Assembly (NCBI GenBank): GCA_019009955.1
Contig: CM032228.1
Span: 133,314,501-133,378,500, forward strand
DNA: 64,000 nt
Direction of reading: 5' to 3'
Source: Riptortus pedestris
Taxonomy: Eukaryota > Arthropoda > Insecta > Hemiptera > Alydidae
Position numbers and translations under genes: made by a program
The notes under the pieces: generated by a model
Told to the model about the DNA's origin: nothing
Seen by the model: only the letters and a program-made list of their open reading frames with translations
The model's database searches: none
Part shown: piece by piece, positions 1-13,835 of the stretch
Layout: the number at the start of each line of letters is the position of its first letter
Position numbering within the stretch: position 1 is the stretch's first letter

Positions 1-3000
1 TGGAGCTAGTTGGAGAATTCTGTGGAGTGGCAGCTGAATAGCTGGGAGTTTGTCAAATACAAGCTAATTAGCTCACCAAGGTAAGAGCACAAAGGTCCCC
101 CTGTTTGGTTCACACTAATATTTACAATCTCAAAACAATTTATCAAATGGTAAATAAGGATAATTAAAAAAAGAAATCGTTTTCAGTAAATGAGACTCGG
201 CATTTTTAATATTAAATAAATATAAGGTTTCCACAATGCGTAAAAAGTATTTATACTACTTCACTAAGAGTTAATCAAACAATTACTAATCGACAATTTA
301 TACAGCTGCATGTTAAGGAATCCTCCATGTTAGCAGTCCTTAAGGCCTTTTCCCCTCATTTCTTATACACAAATAATGAGCCTTTATAAAATAATGTTTT
401 GTTTTAGCAAATAAGAGAAATGCGAATATTAAAAAAATTAATTTTTAAAACATTACAGGAGATGAGAGGGTGCAATACACTGCAGACCCCGTTAGACCAA
501 GACTAGACCAATAGTAGACTGACATTAACTGTGGTCATCAGCGGGCCTTGAGTTACTCAAAGTAAACTTAATAGGGGCCAATACTATAAACATATAGGAC
601 GGACGACATATACAAAAATTAAGCCAAAATCATTATTTTGTGAAAGGCACCACAGTTTGCAATTATCCACAATTTATAGATGATTAATACTTTTGCAACC
701 TCACATCACGCGGGCCACGACCAACTAAAAAATATTTCAAAAGAATTTGATAAATAATTGGACAATAAGAACAACTGGGGGATAAGAACAATTATGTAAC
801 AAATCAGAGAAAAACGAATTTTAAAAAAATGAGAGCCATCGAAACTGACAAGAATTATGGGCCAGGCAGGTTGTAAAAACTGAAACCTAAAATTGAATAC
901 CACTATGGGGCATCTGGACTAAATATAGAAAAATTCACTGAACTTTATTCAGGAATATTTATTTACTAATAGCGAATATCAAATCGAATATCCGGAACAA
1001 GACACGACGACTTTCCCAACGAAATTATTTATATTATCGTCAAAACTTAAGTTGAAACTTGAAAATGTTCGTAGGTATTCCTATTTTTCCAACAGTGAGT
1101 CTACACCATAGTCTTTTGCCCATTCTGTATAAAGATTATGTTCTTTCTAAATATTTCTTGAAAAATATTGTCCATTTCTTATTGACTCAAAGCGCAACTG
1201 TCTTATTTGATACTTTAATGATTTTCAGATTAGAATAAAAGAACAAATGTCTACAAAATACTTTTTTGAGGATTTACTAAAATGCTTTTCGGATTATCAA
1301 ATACGAAATAAAAACTAAAGATGTCTTATGCTTAACAATCACACCCCTTAGAGGTAAAATAAAAAAAAGAAGGTAATTCTAGAATCCAAATTATATAAAT
1401 TCAAATAAAAAAAATATAGTGCCAAGCCTACGGCTTTTTTACACCTAAAATACTTTCATGTGACGGTTTGTACGATAATAAATGTTGTGCTTTTGTTACA
1501 AGAATTGAAGACAACGATGGACGACTGGAGGAAATTCTGACCACATATATTACCAAAAGTCAAGGAGTTGCTGCTGTACGAAGAATCAGTTCATTGACTC
1601 TACCTTAGACTAATAAGAAACAGCAGTGTATATGCATACATACACTGTGAGGCTCTTAAGATGTAAAGCGATCTCAGGAGTCATGAGAGCGGAATAAGAG
1701 GCTATAAATTGAATATGACTCTAAGAAAAGTAGAACCCATTGAGGCGTGGTTTTGAGTGTTGACGACGAAGAAACCAAGTACTAACTAATTACAAGTTGG
1801 TAAGGCAAAGTGTCAAAAGGAAATGGAATGTTTGTACTACACTAATCTGGCCGGTCTCATTTCCATTTACCTCTATCCAGGGCTACGGATTAATTCAACA
1901 GGTAGTCCAAAGAGAATTAATTATGCATTCGAAAAATATTCATTTCCTCCCACCACGGCCTCGCCATTCCAACAACCGGGCCTTTGCCGTTAGTTTGTTT
2001 AATGGGATTTGCATTTCATTCCCCGTGGGAGTTTCACATTTGCAGGACGGAGGGGATTCAATTGTAGCCTACTTGCAGAAAGTGATGTTTAAATCATCCA
2101 TTTAACCAGTAACATGGATAAATGGAAGCCGTATTCATCTCGTTGCTCTGTCAATAGGAGCCAGTATCACCTTTATCAAGGCTCTAGTGGCCTCTCAACC
2201 ATCCTATCCAACGGATAAGTAGCTAAGAAAAAATTCACAACTTCAAGTTCATGTTAATTACTTTATAAGTTTTCGTGATATTAATAATTCAAAAAGCACA
2301 TTTCTTTGGTGAAAATATAAAAAGGTGCAACTGTTCTTGGGTGAGCTAAAACCCAAGTGGTTATAAGTGCTCCTTCTCTGCTGTGGTTTTGCACATCAAC
2401 GAAATATGACTACTTCTTTAATTAAATGGCTCCTTAGCTGGCTAATAGTGCTGAGCAACCAGTATGGGAATGATGTTTTGGGGGACCTTTCTTTACCACG
2501 TGATCCTTCAAGAATCTTCATTTAAAAAAATAAAAAAAAACTCAAATGCGTTTAGTTGGCAAATGTTTGAAGAGAAAAGATACATCAAGTTCAAATAACA
2601 TACTACCATAATGTCTTTAATGTGACTTGTCCACTAAATTTAAACTTGAAATAATATCGCAGGTTTTGAAATGGTATAACTTCATAAATCCATGTGTGGA
2701 AAGAGGCTCTACCCGCTATATATGCTAGAAATAACATTCCTCTCACTCCTATGAGAGAGCATGACCAGTCAATATCATGTGGGCATACATTGGTCCCATC
2801 TGGAATCTCCCAACACATACATGGACAAAACATATTGTATATCAAACGCCCAAACAATTGTATTACTCTGAAAACAATTTTTAGGACAAATTACCTGTAC
2901 ATCACAAGTAGTAAACTTCTAGTTCGGGCAATTTGTTTGGTTTGAGCACATTTCCCTTAAGGAAAATTAACTGCTGGGGATATGGTATGTATTACAATTT

Positions 3001-3178
3001 TTTCCCCACTAATTCTTGTTGTTGAATGAAGAGTGCGACTTAAGAAAATGGTAAACTATTCAGGGGATCAGTGGTGGAGAAACATGTGTAAATTCGATAA
3101 TTACATTTAAAACAGGATGACTACACGTCTGATTACCTCTGGTGGTGGTTTAGTAAACTTGAAACCAAAAGGAAAAAG
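1..3178. other. intron, no feature recognised
   Basis: Lies in the groucho intron downstream of the 6812 exon. It is AT-rich with scattered short frames. The longest (1797-2105, plus) has no recognisable similarity or splice context. A motif near 830-900 (gggccaggcaggttgtaaaaactgaaacctaa) resembles 24828-24870 and may be an old dispersed repeat. Confidence 0.5.
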
Positions 3179-3755
3179 TCCGTACGCAGGGGCTGCGTTA
3201 ACTAAGCACATTTCCCAAGTGCGTCACGTTTTTGCATTAATCTCAAAAATTAAAAGTTCAATGAGATAAATATTTGGTATTTAAGCTTCAAATAAAATGC
3301 TTCATAACATAATAGAATATTGTTAATATGAGATGAGTAAGAGTGGGGGTTTACTCAAGACCAAAAACTAAAATATGCAAATATCTCAGTTAATAATCAA
3401 GATAGTGAAAACACGTACATAACAACATTTATAGAACATTACATTTTCAATAAGATTGGTTCTATATAATTTTTCGATCCGACGCTTAATAACGGAGATA
3501 TTAAGAATTGTCCCCCTCTTCCTTGTCCCAGTTCAGCCGTTAACGAACTTGATCTGTCTTTTTGTATAAAACGATTATATATCAAGTTTAGTAAAGATAA
3601 AGGTAACAGACAAATATATATATTTATACAGTTTTGAACAGACGTCATTTTCGTCATCTCCTGGGTAGAATCGATGGACATTTGAAGAAATATTTCGAAC
3701 ATCGCGTCATGAGTACAACCTCAAAAGCTGATTTGCCGTAAGGGAAATCTGCTAA
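3179..3755 (+). mobile_element. HINE/DINE-1-like non-autonomous element, copy 1
   Basis: This is a nearly full-length copy, from TCCGTACGCAGG to the CTAA end. It contains the family blocks: the ATGCAAATATCTC block, TTTTTCGATCCGAC, AACGGAGATATT, CCGTTAACGAACTTGATC, a short TA run (3613-3625) and the TTTTGAACAGAC block. The terminal palindrome is degraded here (GATTTGCCGTAAGGGAAATC). Its 5' leader matches that of copy 36122-36762 rather than the copies at 37.7 and 38.6 kb, so it belongs to a second leader subfamily. No coding capacity is seen. Confidence 0.8.
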
Positions 3756-3950
3756 AAAGGCATCGCTTAATTTTCTCCGACCAACCGCTGAAAGTTCACG
3801 CGTCTTAATGAACATTCTATGAATATTAACTTCAAAGACCGAAATCGGTCAATATACTCCTAAATATTATAAAGTTATAGGAAAGTGTAAGGCCTAAATA
3901 TTATTTTTATATTCCTGTGGAGCACAAAATTCACCTTTAAAAACTACAAG

Positions 3951-4195
3951 CAGTGAGGGGAGATAGAACGAGGGTTGGGTGAATCTATGAGAGAGGATGA
4001 CTAGTGTTTTAGGGGTATTATGGTGAAGATAGACTATAAGGGTATAACGAGGCTTTAGGAGGGTCGAGCAACCCTGTTAATTACCAGAACCCAACAACCC
4101 AGCCATCCAACCCAGTCTAAACCCTGATACCCATTGATTCCACCACCCAGTCAAACCACAGCTACTAGTCATTCCTCTACTTACACACTTCACTC
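3951..4195. other. G-to-C skew island 1
   Basis: Hand count on the + strand: 3951-4070 has 46 G and 9 C; 4071-4190 has 9 G and 47 C. TTAATTA lies at the switch (4077-4083). No repeat homology or open frame was seen. Confidence 0.75.
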
Positions 4196-5784
4196 ATTAT
4201 ATATTTTAGCATTTTTGTACAATGAGACTTTTTAGGGGGCGGGGAGACAGAAACTCGTATCAAATAAAAGTAGATATATTATGGCGATTAAACAAATATC
4301 ACGCAAGTAAGTATAACTGTTGTAGTATAATAATCACTATAACATCGTTGCCCTTTTTAATTGAAAAGATATATACTCACGAAATCATTAGATTACAATA
4401 ATAATATTTATTGAACCAAATTTATACAAAGATCTTCATGAAAAATAATATAGTCAGTTATTAAATCAAATTGTAACTAGTTTACGAATGCTCGAGTATT
4501 TGTGAAATTATAATTACATAATCCTGCCCCATTAACTATTACCTGATATCACTATTATTGCCCTTGATAAAGAAAAAGAATTAATAGTGGAGTTGGCCCA
4601 TTATGTTTCCCTGAAAGCTCTGTTATACAACGTTTAGAGCTGATTTATTTCAATCTTTATAGTTGTGTTTTGGCTCGTTAATTAGTATAACTTAGTTAAA
4701 TTTTGAATTAATTTATAGCATTATATATTTAAAAATTTCTGGAAGTGGGATGATTTTTAATAACCTACATTAGCACCTATAATGTGAAGCGATTAAACAA
4801 ATTCCTACTTTAAAGGTAACTTTATTTCAGCTAATTCTTTAAAATTTAAAAGGTTGGTTAGCAAGATTTCTTTTTTACAATAAATTATGGAACACATATA
4901 TTTATATTCAGCGTTTTAAAAGAACAAATTTTGTTTAAATTAATAGTTCCACTATGAAACAGACATACGTGTTGATGACAATAAAAACTCCGTCCCTGAG
5001 GATGCTAGTTAATTATCACACAACCTTGATGGACTTATAAAGGCCAAGTGCAAGGTAAAATACACGTCACACAGGAATTTTATTTTATTAGATTTTGCCA
5101 GGTATCCGTTTCCTCTATAAGAGAGGCAGCCTTCCGAGGTAAAGTGGAGCAACTCATTATAATCTAGGTGCAATGACTGAAAGACGACTACGTCCGAAGT
5201 TGTACCAAAATCTCTTAATTTTGTAACAAATCTTGTATAATAAAATCCATTTGTGTATAATACTTATGTATTGGTCCAAATAAATTGTCTTTCTTCTCTA
5301 TAAGAGCATGGTGTCCCTTAATGTAAACAATAACAGCTATTTAAATTTAAAATAAAATGTTTCTGCATAGATTAGCTAATTGTAAAGGGTGACAATTAAA
5401 ATATTCAACGCCGTTAATGATCGTGTAACAAAAAAAATGTCTATAAAGTTATAAGCTACAACATTTCCAATAATACATAATCGTATTCCAATTTTAAGAT
5501 GAGCCAAATAAGGATAAGGCTAGATTTCGAATTTTAACCTTCTTATAAATTCATCCTCCTTTTGGTTTGGTTTCAACACTGCGGTATTACATAGGACGGT
5601 TAAATAGCTAGTCTTATAGTAGTGTTCTAATCAAGACTACTTAACATTTGCAAAGATTTGATAAAGAAAGGTAATAAATAATATGAAATTGGAAGGATTT
5701 TTTATTTTAAATTTGTTTTTTCCTCTTTCCAATACATATTTAAAATGAATATGTTAAGTATTTCCATATGTTCAATGTGCCCGT

Positions 5785-6005
5785 AGACCTGAGTAAGAGA
5801 TTGAAGGGCATTATGTAGTAGGAATGGGATATTAGAGAAAGGCCAGTAATTAGCCTAAACCAACACACAACACATGGCCAACCTAGCCTTACACCAATTA
5901 ATTTTCACAATACAACCCACGGGCCCACAATAACAGATACTCACAATATAGCCGGGAAATTGTTCTTACATCTAAACCAGAATATCCTCATTCCTCTCTT
6001 ACATA
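5785..6005. other. G-to-C skew island 2
   Basis: A G-rich arm (gattgaagggc, gggatattagagaaagg) flips at about 5850, over CAGTAATTAGCC, into a long C-rich, G-poor arm. Confidence 0.65.
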
Positions 6006-6811
6006 CTTCCATTATCACTATATGGACTTTTATATATGTAATCATCTACCGTCAATCTTAAATCTAAATGTTAAGGTCTCAATTCAAATTTACTCAAATG
6101 AAACAGTATCCATTATCACGGCAAATCTTACACCTTCAATATTTTGAAAGAAATGAAGAAATTCATATAACTAGAACTTATATCCATGTAGATTGTTTAC
6201 ATTTATAGAAACAGTGGTAAAATATAACTGTGTTCGCCCTCCATACAGACATCTCAGCTACAGTACATCGGGAGACTTCAACAACAAACAGATATAGACA
6301 TTCATATTGTATAGTACTTTGTGTGCACAAGATTTATTTTAAAGAAGGTTTACAATTTCTATTATGGACACCTAAAGTGTGTTTATGCGATTAAATAATA
6401 ATTATACCCCACTCCGAAAATCAGTTTCACCTTCCGAATTAACGATCAACATGTATTTTAATAATTAACACCTTTAATCTTGGATGAAAACTTACAAGAA
6501 TTAGTACATGAGTAAAGTTTTTTTTGAAAAACTGCTAGCAAAAGTTTAATTTTCTGTTTACTATTAGAGGTTCATTTAAATACATGCCCTATCTACAAAG
6601 TGTAACTATCAAAAACCAAACAGTGTTCTTAACAACATAGGTTTCATCTTGTTGTTAGAAAATGATAGTGATAATCAGTGATAGCCCTTTACTATTGTCG
6701 AAACAAATAAGATAAAGATGATTGAATTAGCACAACAAATAAATGGAACTACTGCCTGGACAGACTTTTTATAGCTAAAATTATGTAAAATATTGCAAAA
6801 ATAATACTCAC

Positions 6812-6856
6812 TTGTTTATGCATTTCCACGTTAAGTCCATAAGACATTTCATAATA
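6812..6856 (-). CDS. gro: groucho/TLE Q-domain exon (last seen; common)
   Basis: This 45-nt exon has a strong acceptor (ttttcttttgcag) and donor CAA|gtgagt. Its 15 codons read YYEMSYGLNVEMHKQ, identical to Drosophila Groucho and one conservative change (Val for Ile) from vertebrate TLE. It is phase 0 at both ends and follows either alternative exon after the invariant VM. The next family segment (TEIAKRLN or AEIVKRLN) was searched for by eye on the minus strand down to position 1 and not found, so the following intron is at least 6.8 kb. Confidence 0.97.
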
Positions 6857-7118
6857 CTGCAAAAGAAAAATATAATAAATACAATTTATTATGTTACTTA
6901 AACTTAAATACCATACGATTATTAACAACCACTTTATGCAACAAGTTTTAATCAGGTCTCTCAAATCTTCGAAAATAAAGACCAGGAACTGTACATAAAG
7001 ACTGTAAAAATTCAACAGAAACTAATTAATTTTGACTCTTCAAGAAATTTTGCTTGTTAATTGATTACCACTAATTGCTTTTTTATTAAGCTGTATTTCG
7101 TTTCATTTAAAACGTTCG

Positions 7119-7141
7119 AAATTATTATTATTATTATTATT
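7119..7141 (+). repeat. short (ATT)n microsatellite
   Basis: Seven ATT units, preceding a T-rich run at 7158-7167. Confidence 0.85.
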
Positions 7142-7884
7142 GGAATGACCAAGGACTTTTTTTTTCTTTTTGAACTGTACAATACAAAAATTGAACTAAG
7201 TTAGAATTAATTCTCAGTGCAAATGTTAATTTTTGATAATGAAAGAAATGAATTGATTCTAACTAAAAAAATTAAAAATCCGGTAAAATTACACAATACC
7301 TACATATAAATTATTGGACAGCTAAAATTCAGTAAATTAGCGATAATTGAAAAGAAATCATAAATGAGAAAACTATAAATGTTAATTAATGGAACATAAT
7401 ACCTCCTCTGTTATAAAAATTACTAATTCTAAATCTAATGGTTTTGTGGTTTTATTAGTACTTATATTCCAAAACGGTTACAAGATGCTAATGAGGGGAA
7501 ATTAAAAATGTTCTGCTATCAGAAATATATCTGGACATTATGTATCATAAAGTGGAGGTTAAAAGTAAAATTATGTAATTCATTTGGTTTGCTCTACTCT
7601 ACATAATTAATATTCCAGTCATAATAGGTCAGGAAATGATACCTTTATTCATTTGTAAATGTATATTTTAACACTTTGGAGCTTCATGAATAGCTCTTTA
7701 TTAAATGACAATTCAAATTTAAGTAATATTTAAGAAACCCAAAGAAACATATATTTGCTTGCCTACTATGGCCAGAGTCGGTGTAATGAAAATATATTTA
7801 CACTCAGTGTATCTAAAATCGACTAGATAGTCATAGACTGCATGGCTTTATTAAGAAAAGTTAACTCTGAATAATTAATGGGTT

Positions 7885-8065
7885 GTGGGAAAGTAGGGCA
7901 GAAGCCAGGCTTTAGTATTCAGCGCCATGAAGTTGGTTGCTCGTAGTGATTCAGGACAAATGGTAATGGTAATGGTAAGTAGTTTGAAGCAGTTTCTTGG
8001 AAGAACCTAACTAGCTCAAACAAAGCCTTCCAAACAAGCCAGAGTCTTATTGTTTCTAGTCGATT
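7885..8065. other. weak G-to-C skew island
   Basis: The left side (gggttgtgggaaagtagggc, tggtaatggtaatggtaag) is G-rich. The right side (cctaactagctc, ccttccaaacaagcc) is C-rich. TGGTAA is repeated three times at 7960-7978. Confidence 0.4.
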
Positions 8066-8258
8066 CTAGACTTCAAACCAACAATAACAAATTAGAACAC
8101 TAATGGTAATAATTAGATGCAAATTGAATATTGTGCAACCCATTTCAGAGGCAAATATTCAAGTTGCATGTAAAATAACACGCAGGGTAGGTTACACTGT
8201 TAACAACACATTTCAATAGCTAGCATGCAAAGCAAGTGTATTAAAGCTTTTCTTTTTG

Positions 8259-8259
<1 letters not shown>

Positions 8260-8312
<53 letters not shown>
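8260..8312 (+). repeat. (GT)n microsatellite
   Basis: About 26 uninterrupted GT units, followed by an imperfect TA/CA tail (8313-8350). The open frames running through it on both strands are repeat artefacts. Confidence 0.97.
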
Positions 8313-8314
<2 letters not shown>

Positions 8315-8479
8315 ATATGCATACATACACACGCACACACATACATACAGTCATTGGAATAATAATAGCATTCAAATAAAGCAAAATAGCTACCGCATGC
8401 AAATGCATTATAACTGTAAAACAGCCCTACCATACTAAGATAACATGCAATACCGGGCCCAAACTGAATCATAGTGGAA

Positions 8480-8705
8480 GTAGGTAGTAGGTGAGAGAGA
8501 GGTATGTGCGTGAGAGAGAGAAAGGGGGAGCTAGCTGGTCAAGTCCCATACAAGCGTAAACAAATTAATGGGCTAACATTTCCATTAACTCATGTCCAGG
8601 TGGCGGCCCTGTAATTTGCCCCCCCCCCACAGCCCACCCCCCATTATAATTTCGTAATCTGAAATTGTTTCCCCACTCCTTAGTCACACTGGTCACGAAG
8701 TCATG
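8480..8705. other. G-to-C skew island 3
   Basis: A GAGAGA-rich arm at 8483-8535 is followed by a C-rich arm with C-runs at 8620-8645. AAATTAATGGG lies between them. Confidence 0.6.
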
Positions 8706-8999
8706 GCACGGCAAGGTTTGGTAGGCGCCTGGCTGGACAACACTAATCATAATACACTTAATTTTTGACAAGTCTACAATATCTTGACTGTCTCTTATGT
8801 TCAAATATATATCTTTATAACGTCTAAGACTACAAATGTTCCAACTAATCTAATTTCTGTAGCATATCAACCAGACAATGAAGGCTCATCACTTAAGGCA
8901 CAACAACCCGTGTCTCAAAAGATGATAAATTTGAGTAATCTAAATTAAAATTTTAGAATAACTATCTCAATAAATAGAATATAATTACCCTGATTCAAG

Positions 9000-11515
9000 A
9001 GCAGCCAAAATATTTAAGTTCATAAAAAAATAGATAATATATTTTTAGCTAATATATGGAGAATGTTATTATTAGATTTTATGCTTTAAAATATTTGGAA
9101 TTAATGGGACGACTAAACATTTTAACGATAGATACCCTGAACTTTTCGTCTAGTCGTTATTCCACTAAAGAGAAAGGCTTAATTTGAAGTTCCAGTATAG
9201 TATATCATGGCTGGTAAGTCTTTTCATTTTGTAATTAATACTAGGGAAAAAACTGTACAAAATATTTCTTTCATTCCCTTTGATAACAATAATGTAAGCT
9301 CTACCTGGGAAGTTACTATGAAGGTAGCTCAACTTCATTCAACTACCTCCTCTTCATTTTCTGAACTGACTAGCCACAGGAGGGGCAGAGCTATACAGGT
9401 TGGATTTTATGTTAGGATCAGGATAACTTTATAAACGGGTCTCATTGTCAGTAGGTAATTTTCATTGACAAACGATATCAACATTTAAAGACATAAAGCA
9501 TCACTTTATCACCAGAATACATCATGTCTTCCTGTTGAAATGCACGTTTTTTATAAGAACAATTGGAAACAATTTCAAATCAACAGTTGGTATACGATAT
9601 TGCTAAATTTTAAGTTGACTGGCACATATGCTTGAGAAGTCAGCTCATTTCATATAACTGCCCAATACAAGGTTGGTTTGTGATAAAAAACAGTAACAAG
9701 TATAATCCCACTTGTATGGACTCGTGAAGATTTTTAGGGACTGGATCTCGTATTTGCATTTGTAATCTGACCAAAAAGACTTTTGCACATGAGATGTTGA
9801 TTCACTATAAGGTCATCCGGGGGATATTCCATATTTGAGATGCCCTTCGGTTCAAAGAGGTTATAAGTCGGGTCACTATGATTAGAGGTCCCGGAGCCGC
9901 CGACCATGGAAATCTGTTTATCAATCCCACTATTCACACTCCGTCATCAGCAAAGATAATCGGCATGTCCTTACAAACACCTACATCAAGAAAGCGACTG
10001 ACGATGATTATTATTACCTCCACCTAGTTATTCCCAAGCCAACCCCCAAGATAAAAATAAAAGTGCATGTACTCTTATCCTGCTAGAAAGCTATCATCAT
10101 CATCGAAATAGCAGCATAGCTTACTGAAGGTACTTGGCTTATTATAGATCTGAACATTTACCAGGAAAGGAATTTCAGCCACTCCTTGTCAGGGTTCAAA
10201 ACCACTATAAAGATGTTTGAAGTTCCAACCAATTCCATCGCCTCTGCGTGTGCTTATGGCATAACATATTTAATATTTTAGAACTGTTAACAACTGAATT
10301 CAACTATGAACTACCTTTAAACTTTAAAGTTCTAAAAAAGAATTAATATGGCATTATAAAACTTTTGGATTTCCCTATTTGAAAATGAATTTAGGATTAA
10401 AATATTTGGGGATACATGTTCCTATAAAGGTAAGAAAAGTCCTTTATTTTGTATCCCTAATATTCTTCTAACACTGCAAATTTCAGTTTACACTAACCAA
10501 ATTTCAAATGACAATCATGAATATAAATAAATTAGATGAATCTGGGAATATTTCTATCTATTTTTATTTGAACATCCAACAGTAAACCTTACTGAAAGAG
10601 GAGTCACTTTCTACTTAATTAAATATAAATCTCATTAAGTATTTAATATCTCTTTCATAAATGTTATAACTAAATGACAAAGGTAATATAAAAGAGCCAA
10701 CATAAAATCTAAAACGTATTATCATCAATTATGTTTTCACGATAAACTTGAAGCGATTGTCTCTAGAAGCTAAAACAACAAAGATTAAGTGTTAATAAGA
10801 AGATGGTTCCGATAGCTGAGAGGCTTTCAACCCCAAGCAACCATTAAGAAAATCTATCCAGCTTTAACGGCCGTCAATGTACCGCATAAATGCCCATTAT
10901 AAAGGAGGGATATTTTCCCTATAAAAAAATACCAATATAAAAAACTACCAAACAACATTTACAAAAAAAAAGTAAACCCCGAGCACAACAATATCCCAAC
11001 ATAAATAGGTTGAATAGCTATATTAGCGGAAAAAGGGACATAAATGGAGCAAGGCTTTCGCTTTCTTCATGCTCTCATTGATTTTCACGAACCCCCATTT
11101 ACTTTTTACTTTCAGAACAACAGCTACTATACATTCAATACTATTCTTTCACTCTTTGCTTTATAAACTCCAAATAGAATAAAACTTTTGATGATCATCC
11201 ACCAGTGGTTAAGAGTTACACACGAATTATTCCATGATGTCTAAGTTTAATATAACTTTTTAATCATTATATTGAACAACACTTGAAAATATGGCCATGT
11301 CGTCGAAGCAAATAGCGATTCATTTAAGAAATTAGTTTCCTTTTATTATAATTTATGAAGCATTCTTAAAAGCTAATAAAACTAAGGCAGCTCATTTTTA
11401 GGTGGTTAATCAGTTTTGAGTTGAGTAATTATTACAAAAAAAATTTAGAATTAATTTATAGGGGGAAACACCTTATTCATTGATAATATTCATCATATGA
11501 AGTAAAGTTTTAAAA
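9000..11515. other. intron, no clear feature
   Basis: AT-rich intron between the 6812 and 19759 exons. A GC-richer patch at 9720-9960 holds a 67-codon minus-strand frame with balanced composition (MNSGIDKQISMVGGSG at its start). No splice sites or family match were recognised. Confidence 0.4.
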
Positions 11516-11517
11516 AA

Positions 11518-12089
11518 AGCCGCCAGGCAGGGTCTGCATAAGCTTATTTCCCATGCATTGGGCACACTGCTGATCTGACAGCATCTATTCTTTATTTTTC
11601 CTGAAATAAGAATTCCATTTAAATAGGACTTTAATTTTAAGCAGGACATGAGATGTTTAAGACAGATGTTCTAAGTCAAAATCGCGGAGTGGGAGATTAC
11701 AGACTCAAAACTCTTAAATGCAAATATTTCAGTTAATATTAGAGTTAGACAAAACGTGAATAGAACAACAGTTGTAGAAATTTAAATGTTCAGTGAAAAT
11801 GTACTACAACATTTATCGATCAGACTCATAATAACGGAGAATTTTGAAGTTTTGTTTTACCTCTCTAAACCTCCCTGAATCCAACAGTTATCTTGCTCTT
11901 TAGGTTTGAACTTATAATGCAATGATCGAACAAAAAAAAAAACGATATATATACACTTACACATAAATGTGAATGTATCTAATTTTGGTCATCGCCTAAT
12001 AGGTGTGTTGGATATTTGAAGAACGTTTTATGAAATCGCAACACGAATTCAACATCAATAGCTTATTTCCCTCACAGAAAATCGGGTAA
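11518..12089 (+). mobile_element. diverged HINE-like element, copy 2
   Basis: This is an old copy, recognisable by a modified 5' end (CGCCAGGCAGGGTCTGC), aatgcaaatatttcagttaatatt, cgatcagactcataataacggaga, an acgatatatatacac remnant of the microsatellite, and a decayed 3' palindrome near 12064-12085. The leader (gcacactgctgatctgacagc) is shared with the fragment at 60433. Confidence 0.6.
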
Positions 12090-12289
12090 AAAAATCTCTG
12101 CTTAATTAGTTTTTTTAGACCAAGTTGATTCCTTTCCCGAACAACGATCCCTTAACTTCATCCAAATGTTTGAATTTAAAAGTATGGAGCAATGGAGGAA
12201 AAGGATTATACTGGACGATGGTTTTGAATTACATTTAGTCATTACAAGTTCATTTCCTCGTTTGACGATGATGAATTGGATATGTTGAG

Positions 12290-12475
12290 GATAATTGGGA
12301 GGGGGGGGGTTGAGGCCATGGGTTATTCACGGGAGGGGGGGGGGGCAATTAGCCCCTTCCATCATTGATAGCTCCATTCTTATCATTCCTCATTCATCAC
12401 CCATCAATAACAATAGTCTTCACGCATTATTTCATATTATTCCATCAGTTTCCCATTCGCTGATCTCAGCGATAT
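12290..12475. other. G-to-C skew island 4
   Basis: Two G-runs of 9-11 (12300-12309 and 12335-12345) lie left of the switch sequence GGCAATTAGCCCC (12344-12356). A C/T-rich arm follows. The G-runs could form G-quadruplexes on the + strand. Confidence 0.65.
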
Positions 12476-13091
12476 TTGCCAGTCATATTCAAAATAACCA
12501 GGCATATAAGCATCATATAATATTGATCCTTATTTCGACTCAACGGACTTATGACGATCTGATCATAAGTTTTTTTACGTAACCTATTAAATGAACGATA
12601 AAAAATTAGTGTTTTTGAAAACTTATAAGTATTGTTTAACTTCTGTAAAAGCTATACATACGCACACAAACACACAGTGTTTAGACCTCAGGCTAAAGCA
12701 ACACGTATTCACTTGCCACTGCACAAAACTGCAAAATATTTATCGCCCAGTAAAAGTAGAACAACTTTCTTTTCGTCCACTAACAATAACATTTAATACG
12801 GGTTTTTTCGGGCGCAATACGTAAAATTAACCACAAGTTTAAGACAAAACAAAATACACTATTCCTTGGAAATTTGTTTTGATGATTTGAAGTTTGTGGT
12901 CGAATTTCAGTAAGAAGTAAAAAATACCTAGTTTCCGTCAGACTAAATGCATTCCGTCAGTATAGTGTGAAATGTATATGGGTCGATAAGGTAAAAAAAA
13001 AAAGCAGTAGGCATCCTACTCTTTCCTGCTCTACACTGTTTCAAACTGTACATGGGAAGGGCTGGGGCTGATGTGGCGAATCCAAAAGAAG

Positions 13092-13230
13092 TCCGTCACG
13101 CAAGTGCTGCCTAAACTGAGCAGTCTTTCCAAATGGCACGCTGATGATGGTCACTCAAAGTCGATTAGCTTCTCACTAAATGAAATTAACTTCAGGCGAA
13201 AAGCTCTTAAGATGTTGATTTTAGCTACAG
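13092..13230 (+). mobile_element. HINE-like 5' fragment, copy 3
   Basis: It begins TCCGTCACGCAAGTGCTGC and runs through the subterminal AGCAG repeat, then loses similarity to the other copies. Only the 5' part seems present. A 93-codon open frame runs through it, but nothing in that frame suggests a protein. Confidence 0.55.
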
Positions 13231-13554
13231 AAAGCGCACTCGCTTTCATAAAATATATTCTGTGGACGTTAACGACCTCCCAAGTGCGGAAGATATGTTT
13301 CGATGGGTGTAAAGGGGACAAGCGCTACGTAGCCAAAAGGAATGGCCCTTAAAGAGGTGGTATATCGGCCACAACTTGCTATAAATAATTTGGAAATTAT
13401 TTGCGAAAGAAAAACATTATTTTCTTGGAATAACCCACTAAAACATATTGTTAATACCGTGAATGCTTAGGTCAATCGGTGTTCACACACGTTAATAGGT
13501 GAACTCTAAAGTATATGTATAATAATAAATTAATTTGTCTGAGTATGTGGAGAT

Positions 13555-13835
13555 ATTACTGGAAGCAGACAAACAGGAGGAAGACGGGAGTCATTATGAG
13601 TGTGTAGGAGTAAGACGGCTCAAGACGTAGACTCAAGAAGATTGGTATGAAATTGACTTTTCACCTGGCCTCCCCTGATGGGGGTTAATGCGCCTCTCTC
13701 CTGTAATCATCAACGCTATCTCTTTCCCGGCATCACTAACCCCATCAGATTCTCCCTTCTAACACAATCTCCTAATACACCTTCCCCAGCCAACATCTTC
13801 TCACTCAAAAGAAAATCATTTGGCAATTTAGCTCC
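13555..13835. other. G-to-C skew island 5
   Basis: A G-rich arm (aaacaggaggaagacgggag ... taggagtaagacgg) changes at about 13660 to a C-rich arm (ctctctcctg, ctttcccggc, cttccccagcc). Confidence 0.65.

Noticed and set aside
3439..3702. Frames within HINE copies (also 36538-36852, 38908-39256 and 47241-47537)
   Set aside because: They recur with the repeat, are interrupted differently in each copy, and include the microsatellite.
1..6811. Next groucho exon (TEIAKRLN or AEIVKRLN segment)
   Set aside because: Searched by eye on the minus strand; no matching codon pattern with splice sites was found.
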